This document shows positions 39,645-47,274 of a stretch of 52,798 nucleotides of DNA, one piece after another. Made by a program: the position numbers and the translations under genes. This DNA comes from Candidatus Rokuibacteriota bacterium. GTDB taxonomy: Bacteria > Methylomirabilota > Methylomirabilia > Rokubacteriales > CSP1-6. Where the stretch lies: contig JACQFL010000025.1 in NCBI GenBank assembly GCA_016200085.1, positions 1 to 52,798 on the forward strand. The letters are read 5' to 3'. The notes beneath the pieces are model-generated. The model worked only from the letters and a program-made list of their open reading frames with translations, made no database searches and was not told where the DNA came from. Position 1 is the first letter of the stretch. Every line of letters begins with the position of its first letter.

Positions 39645-40343
39645 ATGAGCCAGCACAGCCGAGCCCTTGCGGTCCTGACGTTCGGGCTCGCGGTCGCGCT
39701 GAGCGGACTGCTGGTCACGAAGCAGGTCGTCGCCGTCACCGGCGAAGCCGAATCGCAGCGCCTGCACCAGGCCATCCTCGACCACGTCGCCGAGAAGAAT
39801 CCCCAGGCTCCGATGAAGGCCTTCAAGGGGTTCCCGGCCGTCCTGCTCGCCGAGGCCCGGCACGCGGACCTCGATCATTGCCTCGTGCTCGCCCAGGCCG
39901 AAGTGGAGTCACAGTTCCGCGAGGATGCCGTCGGCCGCTCGGGCGAGATCGGCCTGTTCCAGATGCTGCCGTCCACCGCGGCGCTCCTCGAGCCCACCCT
40001 CGGGCCGTTCCGCCGGCCCGTCATGACCCGCGGCCGGCGGGATCTCGGGGAGCTCGGCGATCCGGTCGTGAGCACGCGCTTCGCGATGGCGCACATGCGC
40101 GACATCCTGGCCAGGAAGCCCAACGTCAAGGACGCCCTCATCGAGTACAACGGCGGCCCCGGCGGTCGCCGCGACGGCTACTATCGCCAGGTCATGGGCA
40201 CCTACGTCGAGGTGCTGGCGAACCCTGATCTTCGATGCCAGGGGCGGCCGATCGTTGCACGTGGGGGGCCCGACACGGCTCCCGCACCCCCATTCGCTCG
40301 GAGCGCCCCGGGGACCCCGTGGCGCTCCTCGATGATGCTCTAG
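39645..40343 (+). CDS. Lytic transglycosylase (SLT domain)
   Basis: A 232-residue exported lysozyme-like protein. A signal peptide or N-terminal anchor covers about residues 6-30 (ALAVLTFGLAVALSGLLV). The SLT catalytic region is LVLAQAEVESQFREDAVGRSGEIGLFQMLPSTA with the catalytic Glu88 in VESQF, followed by STRFAMAHMRDILARKP and LIEYNGG. It cleaves peptidoglycan glycan strands and might assist envelope insertion. The C-terminal ~35 residues are low-complexity and proline-rich. An upstream in-frame ATG (39558) would place the signal peptide internally, so 39645 is preferred. The stop shares the palindrome CTAG with the convergent thioesterase stop. Confidence 0.85.
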   Translation: MSQHSRALAVLTFGLAVALSGLLVTKQVVAVTGEAESQRLHQAILDHVAEKNPQAPMKAFKGFPAVLLAEARHADLDHCLVLAQAEVESQFREDAVGRSGEIGLFQMLPSTAALLEPTLGPFRRPVMTRGRRDLGELGDPVVSTRFAMAHMRDILARKPNVKDALIEYNGGPGGRRDGYYRQVMGTYVEVLANPDLRCQGRPIVARGGPDTAPAPPFARSAPGTPWRSSMML

Positions 40344-40816
40344 CCCTTCAGCGGGAAGAAACGGCCGCGGGCGGTGGCCAGAAGGCGGCCCGTGGCCAGC
40401 TCCTCGATCCGGCCCTCGACGTCCACGTAGCGCCCGTGGTCCTTCACGACGCGGCCGTGGCCGAGCAGCGGGGTCTCGGGCGGGACCGGCTGCACGTAGC
40501 GAACGGTCAGCTCGCCCGTGATGGTCTCGCGCCCGGTGCCGCGGAGCACCGCGGCGCCGAGGATCTCGTCGAGGTACGTCGCCACGATCCCGCCCTGGAC
40601 GGCGCCCCTCGGCCCCTCGTAGAGCAGCGGGACCACGATCGGCGACCGCACGCCCTCCGGCGCGCGAAAGACGCGCACGTGGAGCCCGCTGGGATGACCG
40701 GGGCCGCAGCCGAAGCAGCGGTAGAACGGGTGATCGGGCGAGTCCGGGTACCGCTGCTCCTCGAGCCCGGCCAGGTGGGGCCGGAAGACCTCCGGGAGGT
40801 CGGACGACGCCGTCAC
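40340..40816 (-). CDS. PaaI-family hotdog thioesterase
   Basis: A 158-residue hotdog-fold protein. Seen: CFGCGPGHPSGLHVRVF, the active-site helix GAVQGGIVATYLDEILGAAVL (Gly-Gly, then the acidic residue) and ITGELTVRYVQPVPPETPL. The pattern matches PaaI/YbgC-type acyl-CoA thioesterases, which hydrolyse aryl- or acyl-CoA. The two cysteines in CFGC suggest a small metal or structural site, as in some relatives. Start is GTG 40816, overlapping the pterin dehydratase stop (GTGA). It is the last gene of the NHL-phhB-thioesterase run. Confidence 0.87.
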   Translation of the reverse strand: MTASSDLPEVFRPHLAGLEEQRYPDSPDHPFYRCFGCGPGHPSGLHVRVFRAPEGVRSPIVVPLLYEGPRGAVQGGIVATYLDEILGAAVLRGTGRETITGELTVRYVQPVPPETPLLGHGRVVKDHGRYVDVEGRIEELATGRLLATARGRFFPLKG

Positions 40817-41112
40817 GAGCGCGGATCGGGGAGGAGCGTGTCGACCTTCCGGGCCAGGTCGACGTCGCGCGCGGTGACGCCGCCCGCCGAGTGCGTCCAG
40901 TACGACACGGTGACGTCCTTGTAGCGGATCGTCAGGTCCGGGTGATGGTTCTCGCGCTCCGCGAGCGCCGCCACCGCGTTGACGAAGACGATCGCGCTCT
41001 TGAAGTCGTCGAACCGGTAGGTGCGCTGGATCGCCGTCCCCTCGCGCGCCCACCCGGAGAGCCCGGCCAGGGCCCCCGCGATCTCGGTGTCGCCGAGCGT
41101 CACGTCCTTCAC
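40813..41112 (-). CDS. Pterin-4a-carbinolamine dehydratase
   Basis: A 99-residue 4a-hydroxytetrahydrobiopterin dehydratase, which regenerates pterin for aromatic amino-acid hydroxylases or takes part in molybdopterin-related processes. The family signature is intact: RENHHPDLTIRYKDVTVSYWTH, then Asp in ARDVDLA. Phenylalanine hydroxylase is not in the window. COG2154-type members are often found beside Moco genes, and two molybdoenzymes are encoded 1-4.5 kb away. Start is GTG 41112, ten bases after the NHL gene's stop. Confidence 0.92.
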   Translation of the reverse strand: MKDVTLGDTEIAGALAGLSGWAREGTAIQRTYRFDDFKSAIVFVNAVAALAERENHHPDLTIRYKDVTVSYWTHSAGGVTARDVDLARKVDTLLPDPRS

Positions 41113-41122
41113 GGCCGCGCGC

Positions 41123-42046
41123 TCACCCCAGGCGCTCGAGCTTCTGCAGCGAGCGGATCTCGCGCGGCGGATCGAGCTTGCTGCCGGTGTTGGTCCACGA
41201 CACCTCGGCGACGTAGAGGTCGCCGCGGGAGTCGAGCACGCAGCCGTGGGGGGCGTCGAACTCCCCCGGCTTCTCGCCCGGGAACGGGCCGCCGACGCGC
41301 CCGACCAGATCGCCCTTCAGGGTGACGATGCTCACGCGCGGGCCGAGGTTCGCGACGGCACGGTTCACCTCGAGCCCGGTGCCGAGCTCGCCGACGAAGA
41401 TCCGGCCGGCGGCGCGCTCGCAGTAGAGCCCGCACGGGCGATGCAGGTTGTTGATCTGGGTCTGGTACCGGCCCTGGCCGTCGAAGACCTGCACGCGGTG
41501 GTTCTCGCGGTCGGCCACGTAGACGAGCCCCTCGCTGTCCGTGGCGAGGTTGTGCGGCAGGTTGAAGCAGCCGGGATCCGTGCCCGGCGCCCCCCACGAG
41601 AGCAGGTGGCGCCCCTTCGGGTCGTACTTGTGCACCCGCGAGTTGCCGTAGCCGTCCGAGACGTAGACGTCGCCGGTGCGCGGGCACAGCGCGACGTGCG
41701 TCGGCCGGTTGAACGGCTTGCCGCCCTGGAGGGTGGAGGGCGTGTCGGGATCGCCGATCGTCAGGAGCAGCTTGCCCTCGAGGGTGAACTGCCGGGCGGT
41801 GTGATGCAGGTCGTCGGTGAGCCACAGGGTGTCGTCGGGCCCGGCGGTGATGCCGTGGGCGCGCCGGACCATCCCCTCGCCCCACGAGCGGAGGAAGGTG
41901 CCGTTCCGGTCGAAGACGATCACCGGATGCTGGCCGCGGTTGAAGACGTACACGTTGTCCCTGCCGTCCACGCCCACGCTCGTCGCCTCGACGAACGCGA
42001 ATCCCTCGGGCAGGCGGCCCCAGCCCTCGACTGCGCGGTAGTTCAT
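41123..42046 (-). CDS. NHL-repeat beta-propeller protein
   Basis: A 307-residue six-bladed propeller resembling peptidyl-alpha-hydroxyglycine alpha-amidating lyases. Blades are marked by VGVDGRDNVYVFNRG, HGITAGPDDTLWLTDD, HVALCPRTGDVYVSDGYGNSRVHKY, NLATDSEGLVYVADRENHRVQVF, GRIFVGELG and GCVLDSRGDLYVAE. There is no signal peptide. Family members include lactonases and lyases as well as pure binding propellers, so no reaction is assigned. Start ATG 42046. A promoter should lie in the 118-base divergent spacer, which is partly filled by an interspersed repeat. Confidence 0.85.
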   Translation of the reverse strand: MNYRAVEGWGRLPEGFAFVEATSVGVDGRDNVYVFNRGQHPVIVFDRNGTFLRSWGEGMVRRAHGITAGPDDTLWLTDDLHHTARQFTLEGKLLLTIGDPDTPSTLQGGKPFNRPTHVALCPRTGDVYVSDGYGNSRVHKYDPKGRHLLSWGAPGTDPGCFNLPHNLATDSEGLVYVADRENHRVQVFDGQGRYQTQINNLHRPCGLYCERAAGRIFVGELGTGLEVNRAVANLGPRVSIVTLKGDLVGRVGGPFPGEKPGEFDAPHGCVLDSRGDLYVAEVSWTNTGSKLDPPREIRSLQKLERLG

Positions 42047-42056
42047 CCGGGTCTCC

Positions 42057-42116
42057 TCGTCTTTCGCTCGCCTCGGACGGAGGGGCCCCAGCCCCGCGAC
42101 GTCCTCCGGCTCGCAC
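42057..42116. repeat. Interspersed hairpin repeat, copy 2
   Basis: Matches 2963-3022 with a few substitutions; shares TCTTTCGCTCGCCTCGGACGG and GCCCCGCGAC. The core stem GCGGGGC / GCCCCTC has one mispair here. This copy is non-coding, lying just upstream of the NHL gene in the divergent spacer. Confidence 0.7.
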
Positions 42117-42164
42117 GGCCCCGTCGTTGGTCTCTCGTTGGCGGCTTATACTGCCACAACGCGC

Positions 42165-44480
42165 ATGGCCTCGCCCCTCGGCTCCCCGCTCCGCCGCAAG
42201 GAGGACGTGCGGCTCCTCACCGGGGCCGGGCGTTTCGTGGACGACCTGCGGGTGCCGGGCACGCTCCACGCCGCGATCGTCCGCAGCCCGCACGCGCACG
42301 CCCGCGTCGAGCGCGTCGAGGCCGCCGCCGCGCGGGCCCTCCCCGGGGTCGTCGCCGTCCTCACCCTCGCGGACCTGCCGGAGTGCGCGGGCGCGGTCCC
42401 GCCGCTGATCCCCTCGCCGCGGCTACGCGCCTACGCTCAGCCCGTCCTGGCGGGGCCCGAGGTCCGTCACGCCGGCGAGGCCATCGCGGTGGTGGTCGCC
42501 GACGATCCGTACCGGGCGGCGGACGGGCGCGACGCCGTGGCCGTGGACTACACGGTGCTGCCCGCGGCGACGACCGTCGAGGCCGCGCTCGCGCCCGGCG
42601 CGCCGCGCGTGCACGCGGCGTGGCCGGACAACGTCGCCGGCCCGGCCGACGGCGCGGTGGGGGACGTGGCGGCCGGCTTCGCGGCCGCCGACGTGGTGAT
42701 CGAGATGACGCTCGCGATGCCGCGCGTGGCGCCCGTGCCGATCGAGCCGCGCGGCGTGCTGGCCGATCCCGGCGCTCGCGACGGCTTCTTCACGACCTGG
42801 GCCTCCACCCAGGTGCCGTACGCGGTGCGCACGGCGATCGGCCGCGTGCTCGGCCTGGACGAGGAGCGGGTGCGCGTGATCGCGCCCGACGTCGGCGGCG
42901 GCTTCGGAGGCAAGGGCCACGTCTATCCGGAAGACGTCCTCATCCCCGCCGTCGCCCGGCACCTCGGGCGGCCGGTGAAGTGGATCGAGACGCGCATCGA
43001 GCACCTGCTGACGGCGGCGCCGGACCGCGACCAGCGTCACGCGGCCCGGCTCGGCGTCCGCCGCGACGGCACGATCACCGCGATCGAGACGCGCCTGACC
43101 AAGGACCACGGGGCCTACCCGACGCTGGGCGACGTGATCGCGCTGAACACGATCAACCACCTGCCCGGGCCGTTCCGCGTGCCCGCCTACCGCGGCGCCG
43201 CGACGAACGTCGTCACCCACAAGACCTTCACCGCGGCCTATCGCGGCGCCGGACGGCCGGAGGCCGCGTTCGTCCTCGACCGCCTGCTCGATCGCGCCGC
43301 ACGAGCGCTCGGGCTCGACCCCGCCGACGTGCGCCGCCGCAACCTCATCCGGCGCGAGGAGATGCCCTACCGCACCGGGCTCGACTACCGGGACGGGGCG
43401 CCCATCGTCTACGACCCCGCCGACTACGTCGCCGGCTTCGAGCTGATGCTCGCGCGGCTGGACCCGACGACGTGGCGCGCGCAGCAGGCGCGCCGCGCCG
43501 CGAGCGCCACGCCGATCGGCATCGGCCTGTCCACGTACGTCGAGGGCACCGGGATCGGGCCCTTCGAGGGCGCCGAGGTGCGCGTCGATCCCAGCGGCCG
43601 CATCTACGTGATGGTCGGGGTCTCGTCGCAGGGTCAGGCCCACGAGACGACGCTGGCCCAGGTCTGCGCGGCGGAGCTCGGCGTCGACGTCGACCAGGTC
43701 TCGGTGGTGGGCGGCGACACCGCGGTGATGCCGTTCGGCATGGGCACGATCGCCAGCCGCGTGGCCGCAGTCGCCGGCCCCGCGGTCGGGCGCAGCGCCC
43801 GCGAGGTCGCACGCAAGGCGCGCCTGGTCGCCGCCGAGATGCTCGAGTGCGCGCCCGAGGACGTCGTGCTCGCCGGTGGCCGCGCCCACGTCGCCGGCGT
43901 GCCCGCGCGCGACGTCCCGCTCGCCAGGCTCGCGCGCGCGTCCGTGCGCAGCGCCGCGCTGGCCCGCGAGGGCGCGCCCGGCCTGCACGCCTGCGCCTTC
44001 TTCTACCCGGGGACGGTGACGTGGGCCTTCGGTGCCCACGGCTGCGTGCTCGAGGTGGACGTGGAGACGGGCGGCGTGCGAATCCTGCGCTACGTGGCGG
44101 TTCACGACTGCGGGCGCCCCATCAACCCGCTCGTGGTCGAGGGCCAGCTGCACGGCGGCATCGTCCAGGGGTTCGGTACCGCGCTCAGCGAGGAGCTCGC
44201 CTACGACGAGGCCGGCCAGCTCCTGACGGCGAGCCTGATGGACTACGGGCTGCCGCGCGCCGACCTGGTGCCGGCGCTCGACGTCGTGGCGCTCGATCAC
44301 CCGTCGATGATCAACGAGCTCGGGATCAAGGGGGTCGGCGAGAGCGGCATCATCTCGCCGCACGCGGCCATCGCCAACGCCGTCGAGGACGCGCTCGCCG
44401 GCCGCGGCGCCGACGTCACCCGGGTGCCCCTCAGCCCGGCGCGCGTGTGGGAGACGATGCGCGCCCGGCCAGGTGGCTGA
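42165..44480 (+). CDS. Molybdenum hydroxylase large subunit (CoxL-like, xanthine oxidase family)
   Basis: A 771-residue molybdopterin-binding subunit. Seen: SPLRRKEDVRLLTGAGRFVDDL, LHAAIVRSPHAHARV, PDVGGGFGGKGHVYPED, TAAYRGAGRPEAAF, GVSSQGQAHETTLAQV, VHDCGRPINPLVVEGQ and the catalytic Glu726 in GIKGVGESGII. The active-site loop AYRGAGRPE is that of form-II CoxL-like enzymes; the AYRCSFR loop of true CO dehydrogenase is absent, so CO oxidation is unlikely. As with the other copy, no FeS or FAD subunit gene adjoins it. Start ATG 42165; a TTG nine codons upstream is possible. Its TGA directly abuts the stop of the convergent sulfite-oxidase-like gene. Confidence 0.92.
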   Translation: MASPLGSPLRRKEDVRLLTGAGRFVDDLRVPGTLHAAIVRSPHAHARVERVEAAAARALPGVVAVLTLADLPECAGAVPPLIPSPRLRAYAQPVLAGPEVRHAGEAIAVVVADDPYRAADGRDAVAVDYTVLPAATTVEAALAPGAPRVHAAWPDNVAGPADGAVGDVAAGFAAADVVIEMTLAMPRVAPVPIEPRGVLADPGARDGFFTTWASTQVPYAVRTAIGRVLGLDEERVRVIAPDVGGGFGGKGHVYPEDVLIPAVARHLGRPVKWIETRIEHLLTAAPDRDQRHAARLGVRRDGTITAIETRLTKDHGAYPTLGDVIALNTINHLPGPFRVPAYRGAATNVVTHKTFTAAYRGAGRPEAAFVLDRLLDRAARALGLDPADVRRRNLIRREEMPYRTGLDYRDGAPIVYDPADYVAGFELMLARLDPTTWRAQQARRAASATPIGIGLSTYVEGTGIGPFEGAEVRVDPSGRIYVMVGVSSQGQAHETTLAQVCAAELGVDVDQVSVVGGDTAVMPFGMGTIASRVAAVAGPAVGRSAREVARKARLVAAEMLECAPEDVVLAGGRAHVAGVPARDVPLARLARASVRSAALAREGAPGLHACAFFYPGTVTWAFGAHGCVLEVDVETGGVRILRYVAVHDCGRPINPLVVEGQLHGGIVQGFGTALSEELAYDEAGQLLTASLMDYGLPRADLVPALDVVALDHPSMINELGIKGVGESGIISPHAAIANAVEDALAGRGADVTRVPLSPARVWETMRARPGG

Positions 44481-45602
44481 TCACACCACGTCGATGTCGA
44501 CGGTGTGGATCACGTTCCAGCGGTACCCGAGCGGGTTGGCGACGTGCACCGCTGGCTGCACCTGGCCGTCGGCGTCGGCCGCGCGTGCCATCAGCCTCGC
44601 CCGCCCCGGGGCCGCGGCCCAGACGTAGCGCCAGCGACGCCACGAGTAACGCTCCCAGGTGCCGTCCCAGGTTGCCGCGCTCCACGTCCGACCGCCGTCG
44701 GTCGAGACGTCGAGGCCGGTGAGCTCCGCCTCGCCCGCCCACGCCCAGCCGCTCACCTCGACGAGGCCCGCGCGCCGGCGCTCGCCCTCACGCGGGGCGA
44801 CGATGACCGACTTCACGTCGAGCGCGGTCAGGGCCACGGTGTCGCGGCCGCCGGGGGCGGGAACCCGGAACGCCCGCCGCATGAACGGGCCGTCGAATTC
44901 CTGGGGGGCGAGGGTCAGCTGCGCGATCCACTTCACCGAGGCCGCCGCGGTCCAGCCGGGCACGACGACGCGGGCGGGCCCGCCGTGCAGGTGGGGGATG
45001 GGCGCCCCGTTCATCTCCAGGGCGACGATCGTGCGCGGATCGCGCGCCTTGTCGAGCGGGATGCTGCGAGCGAAGTCGGGCGCCTGGTCCGTCGGCGGCA
45101 CATCGGCGCCATCGAGCACGACGTGCCGGGCGCCGGGACGGACGCCCGCCGTGTCGAGGACGTCGGCGAGCCGTACCCCGGTCCAGCGCACGTTGCCCAC
45201 CGCGCCGCGCTCCCACTGGATCCCCGGCGCGCGCGGGCGCTGCAGGGCGCGCCCGTTGCCCGCGCACTCGAGGACGGCGTCGACCCGGACCGTGGGCAGG
45301 CGGCGCAGGTCCTCGAGCTCCAGGCGCATCGACCGATCGACCTCGCCGTCGACCCGAATGGTCCAGTGCTCGGCATCGGCGCCGGGGGCGTCGTAGTTGT
45401 TGCGCACGAAGAGCACGTCGGGGCCCGTGAGGTAGGTCGTGAGGCGGTCGATGGGCGTCTCGAGGTTGACGGGACGCAGGCTCCGGACGATCAGCGCTTC
45501 CTTGCCGGGCACCGCGGGCGCCTGGGCGCCGGCCGGCCGCCCGAGCAGCGCCGTGACTCCCGCCGCTCCCGTCGCGACGAGAAACCGGCGGCGGCAGAGC
45601 AT
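44481..45602 (-). CDS. Sulfite-oxidase-family molybdoenzyme (SoxC-like), exported
   Basis: A 373-residue protein with an N-terminal twin-arginine-like signal (CRRRFLVATGAAGVTALLG). The molybdopterin domain contains the Mo-ligand cysteine Cys113 in VLECAGNGR, and GNVRWTGVRLADVLDTAGV, PHLHGGPARVVVPGWTAAASVKWI and FDGPFMRRAFRVP. The C-terminal dimerisation domain has SGWAWAGEAELTGLDVSTDGGRTWSAA and NPLGYRWNVIHTVDIDV. No haem domain is fused and no SoxD cytochrome gene adjoins it. It could oxidise sulfite or serve as a SorA/SoxC-like enzyme with an unlinked cytochrome. It is convergent with the molybdenum hydroxylase gene, so two Moco enzymes sit side by side. Confidence 0.9.
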   Translation of the reverse strand: MLCRRRFLVATGAAGVTALLGRPAGAQAPAVPGKEALIVRSLRPVNLETPIDRLTTYLTGPDVLFVRNNYDAPGADAEHWTIRVDGEVDRSMRLELEDLRRLPTVRVDAVLECAGNGRALQRPRAPGIQWERGAVGNVRWTGVRLADVLDTAGVRPGARHVVLDGADVPPTDQAPDFARSIPLDKARDPRTIVALEMNGAPIPHLHGGPARVVVPGWTAAASVKWIAQLTLAPQEFDGPFMRRAFRVPAPGGRDTVALTALDVKSVIVAPREGERRRAGLVEVSGWAWAGEAELTGLDVSTDGGRTWSAATWDGTWERYSWRRWRYVWAAAPGRARLMARAADADGQVQPAVHVANPLGYRWNVIHTVDIDVV

Positions 45603-45672
45603 GACGCATTATTCCACCCTTCCCGTCCCCGGCCCCGCATCCCCGTTCGAAGCGATGGTAGGATCGGGCGCG

Positions 45673-46506
45673 ATGCTCCGTCGGTCTGCCCTCGCCCTCG
45701 GCGTGGCCCTGGCCGTGACGACCGCGTTCGGCGCGCCCGGCGCCGCCCGGGGCCAGCTGCCAATCTTCGACGCCCACATCCACTACAGCCGCCCCGACTG
45801 GGACGCGTACACGCCCGAGCGGGCGCTCAGCATCCTGGCCCGTGCGGGCGTCCATCGTGCGCTGGTCTCGAGCACGCCCGACGACGGCACCCTCGAGCTC
45901 TACCGGCGTGCGCCGAAGGCAATCGTGCCCTTCCTGCGCCCGTACCGCACGAGCGAGGACCGCCACGACGGCTGGACGCGCAATCCCCAGGTCGCCGCCC
46001 ACGTCGAGCAGCGGCTCCAGCGCGGCGTCCATCGAGGCATCGGCGAGATCCATCTCTCGGTGGACGAGGCCGGCGATCCGGTCGTGCGCCGGATCGCCGC
46101 GCTCGCCGCCGAGGGCGGGCTGTTCGTCCAGGTCCACGTCGACCAGACCGCCCTGGAGCGGCTGCTGACCCTCTACCCGAAGGTGCGCCTGCTCTGGGCC
46201 CACGCCGGCATGTCGGCCTCCGCCGAGACGGTGGGCCGCTTGCTCGACCGTCACCCGATGCTGTGGGTGGAGCTGGCGCTACGATCCGACGTGGCGGACG
46301 GGGCCCGGCTGGATCCCGTCTGGCGGGCGCTGTTCCTGAAGCACCCTGATCGCTTCCTGGTCGGCACCGACACCTTCACGACCTCGCGCTGGGAAAGTGT
46401 CGCGGCCAGCGTGGCCGCCGTGCAGGCCTGGCTCACCGACCTGCCCCGCGCCGTCGCCGAGCAGATCGCCTTCAAGAACGGCGACCGTCTCTTCCCCCCT
46501 CCCTGA
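45673..46506 (+). CDS. Exported amidohydrolase-family (amidohydrolase_2-like) protein
   Basis: A 277-residue TIM-barrel protein behind a signal peptide (MLRRSALALGVALAVTTAFG, cleavage near GAARG). Metal-binding candidates are the HxH in IFDAHIHYS, the His in GEIHLS, QVHVDQ and WAHAGMS, and the Asp in FLVGTDTF. This order matches the decarboxylase/hydrolase family of ACMS decarboxylase. Its substrate is unknown; an exported location is unusual for a decarboxylase and suggests lactone or phosphotriester-type hydrolysis instead. The start chosen is ATG 45673; an ATG at 45655 (six codons longer) is in frame. It is divergent from the sulfite-oxidase-like gene. Confidence 0.82.
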   Translation: MLRRSALALGVALAVTTAFGAPGAARGQLPIFDAHIHYSRPDWDAYTPERALSILARAGVHRALVSSTPDDGTLELYRRAPKAIVPFLRPYRTSEDRHDGWTRNPQVAAHVEQRLQRGVHRGIGEIHLSVDEAGDPVVRRIAALAAEGGLFVQVHVDQTALERLLTLYPKVRLLWAHAGMSASAETVGRLLDRHPMLWVELALRSDVADGARLDPVWRALFLKHPDRFLVGTDTFTTSRWESVAASVAAVQAWLTDLPRAVAEQIAFKNGDRLFPPP

Positions 46507-46604
46507 CCCGACCCGGCGCTGCGCTACAACCCGGGCCGGGCCCTCGCGAGTTGCCGAGGAGTCCCATCCGCGAAGTCATCCCAGGATCCTGCACGTCGGG
46601 AGCC

Positions 46605-46759
46605 GGGGGCGACGGGGGCGTGTGGCAGGGGTCAACCGGACCCGTACCCCGCCCGCGGTCAGCGGAGATCGCCCGCCCAGATGGAGCCCAGCCGCGACGG
46701 AGCAGCGCCCGCGTGCGGCGTGGTCCCGGTGACCCCTGCCACGCGCCCCCGTCGCCCCC
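46605..46759. repeat. Long inverted repeat, two 38-base arms with a 79-base centre
   Basis: 46605-46642 is the reverse complement of 46722-46759 at 35 of 38 positions. The arm begins GGGGGCGACGGGGGCG and continues GTGGCAGGGGTCA. It fills the 297-base spacer between the exported amidohydrolase and the convergent Nudix gene. It could be a miniature transposable element, a double-stranded RNA-forming structure or a bidirectional stop signal. The flanks show no evident target-site duplication. Confidence 0.75.
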
Positions 46760-46803
46760 CGCCGCGCGCGCCGAGCATCGAGACGAGCGTCGCGAAGGAA
46801 AGG

Positions 46804-47220
46804 CTAGCGGTGCCGGTCGAGCAAACGGCGGTCGGAGTCGTAGCGCAGGCGTGAGAGGGCCGCGTCGCGGGAGAGCCACGCGATCTCGTCGACCTCGTGG
46901 TCGTGCTCGCCGACCTTCTCCAGCGGTCGCATCAGGAACCAGCGCACCGTCTTCTTGATCCGCCGCCCCTCGCGCTGGAACCAGTACGTCACCGCCTCCA
47001 GCTCGCGCACCAGCTCACAGCGCCAGCCGGTTTCCTCGCACACCTCGCGCAGCGCCGCCTCCGCGCTGGTTTCGCCCGGCACCAGCGTGCCCTTGGGCAG
47101 CGTCCACACCGGCCGGCTGCGCAGGTCGCGCGCCCGGATCAGCAGCACCCGGCCGGTCTCGTCGACGACGAGACCGCCCGCGGAGAACTCGAGGAGGGGG
47201 ACGGACGAATGCCCGGGCAC
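46804..47220 (-). CDS. Nudix hydrolase
   Basis: A 138-residue Nudix-fold protein. The Nudix box is complete: [17 protein letters not shown] plus CEETGW (Gx5Ex7REUxEExGU), coordinating the metal for diphosphate cleavage. The preceding PVWTLPKG and following [19 protein letters not shown] are those of the Ap4A-hydrolase/DIPP-like or general housecleaning group. Start is GTG 47220; the ATG codons just upstream are out of frame. It is 54 bases after the amidase stop on the same strand. Substrate not assigned. Confidence 0.92.
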   Translation of the reverse strand: MPGHSSVPLLEFSAGGLVVDETGRVLLIRARDLRSRPVWTLPKGTLVPGETSAEAALREVCEETGWRCELVRELEAVTYWFQREGRRIKKTVRWFLMRPLEKVGEHDHEVDEIAWLSRDAALSRLRYDSDRRLLDRHR

Positions 47221-47274
47221 ACGCCCATCATACGTCGAGCGGTCCGGGGTCGAGAGGCCCGCGGCCCCTGCGGC

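Noticed and set aside
42165..44480. Carbon monoxide dehydrogenase large subunit (coxL)
   Set aside because: The active-site loop is AYRGAGRPE rather than AYRCSFR, and no coxM or coxS adjoins the gene.
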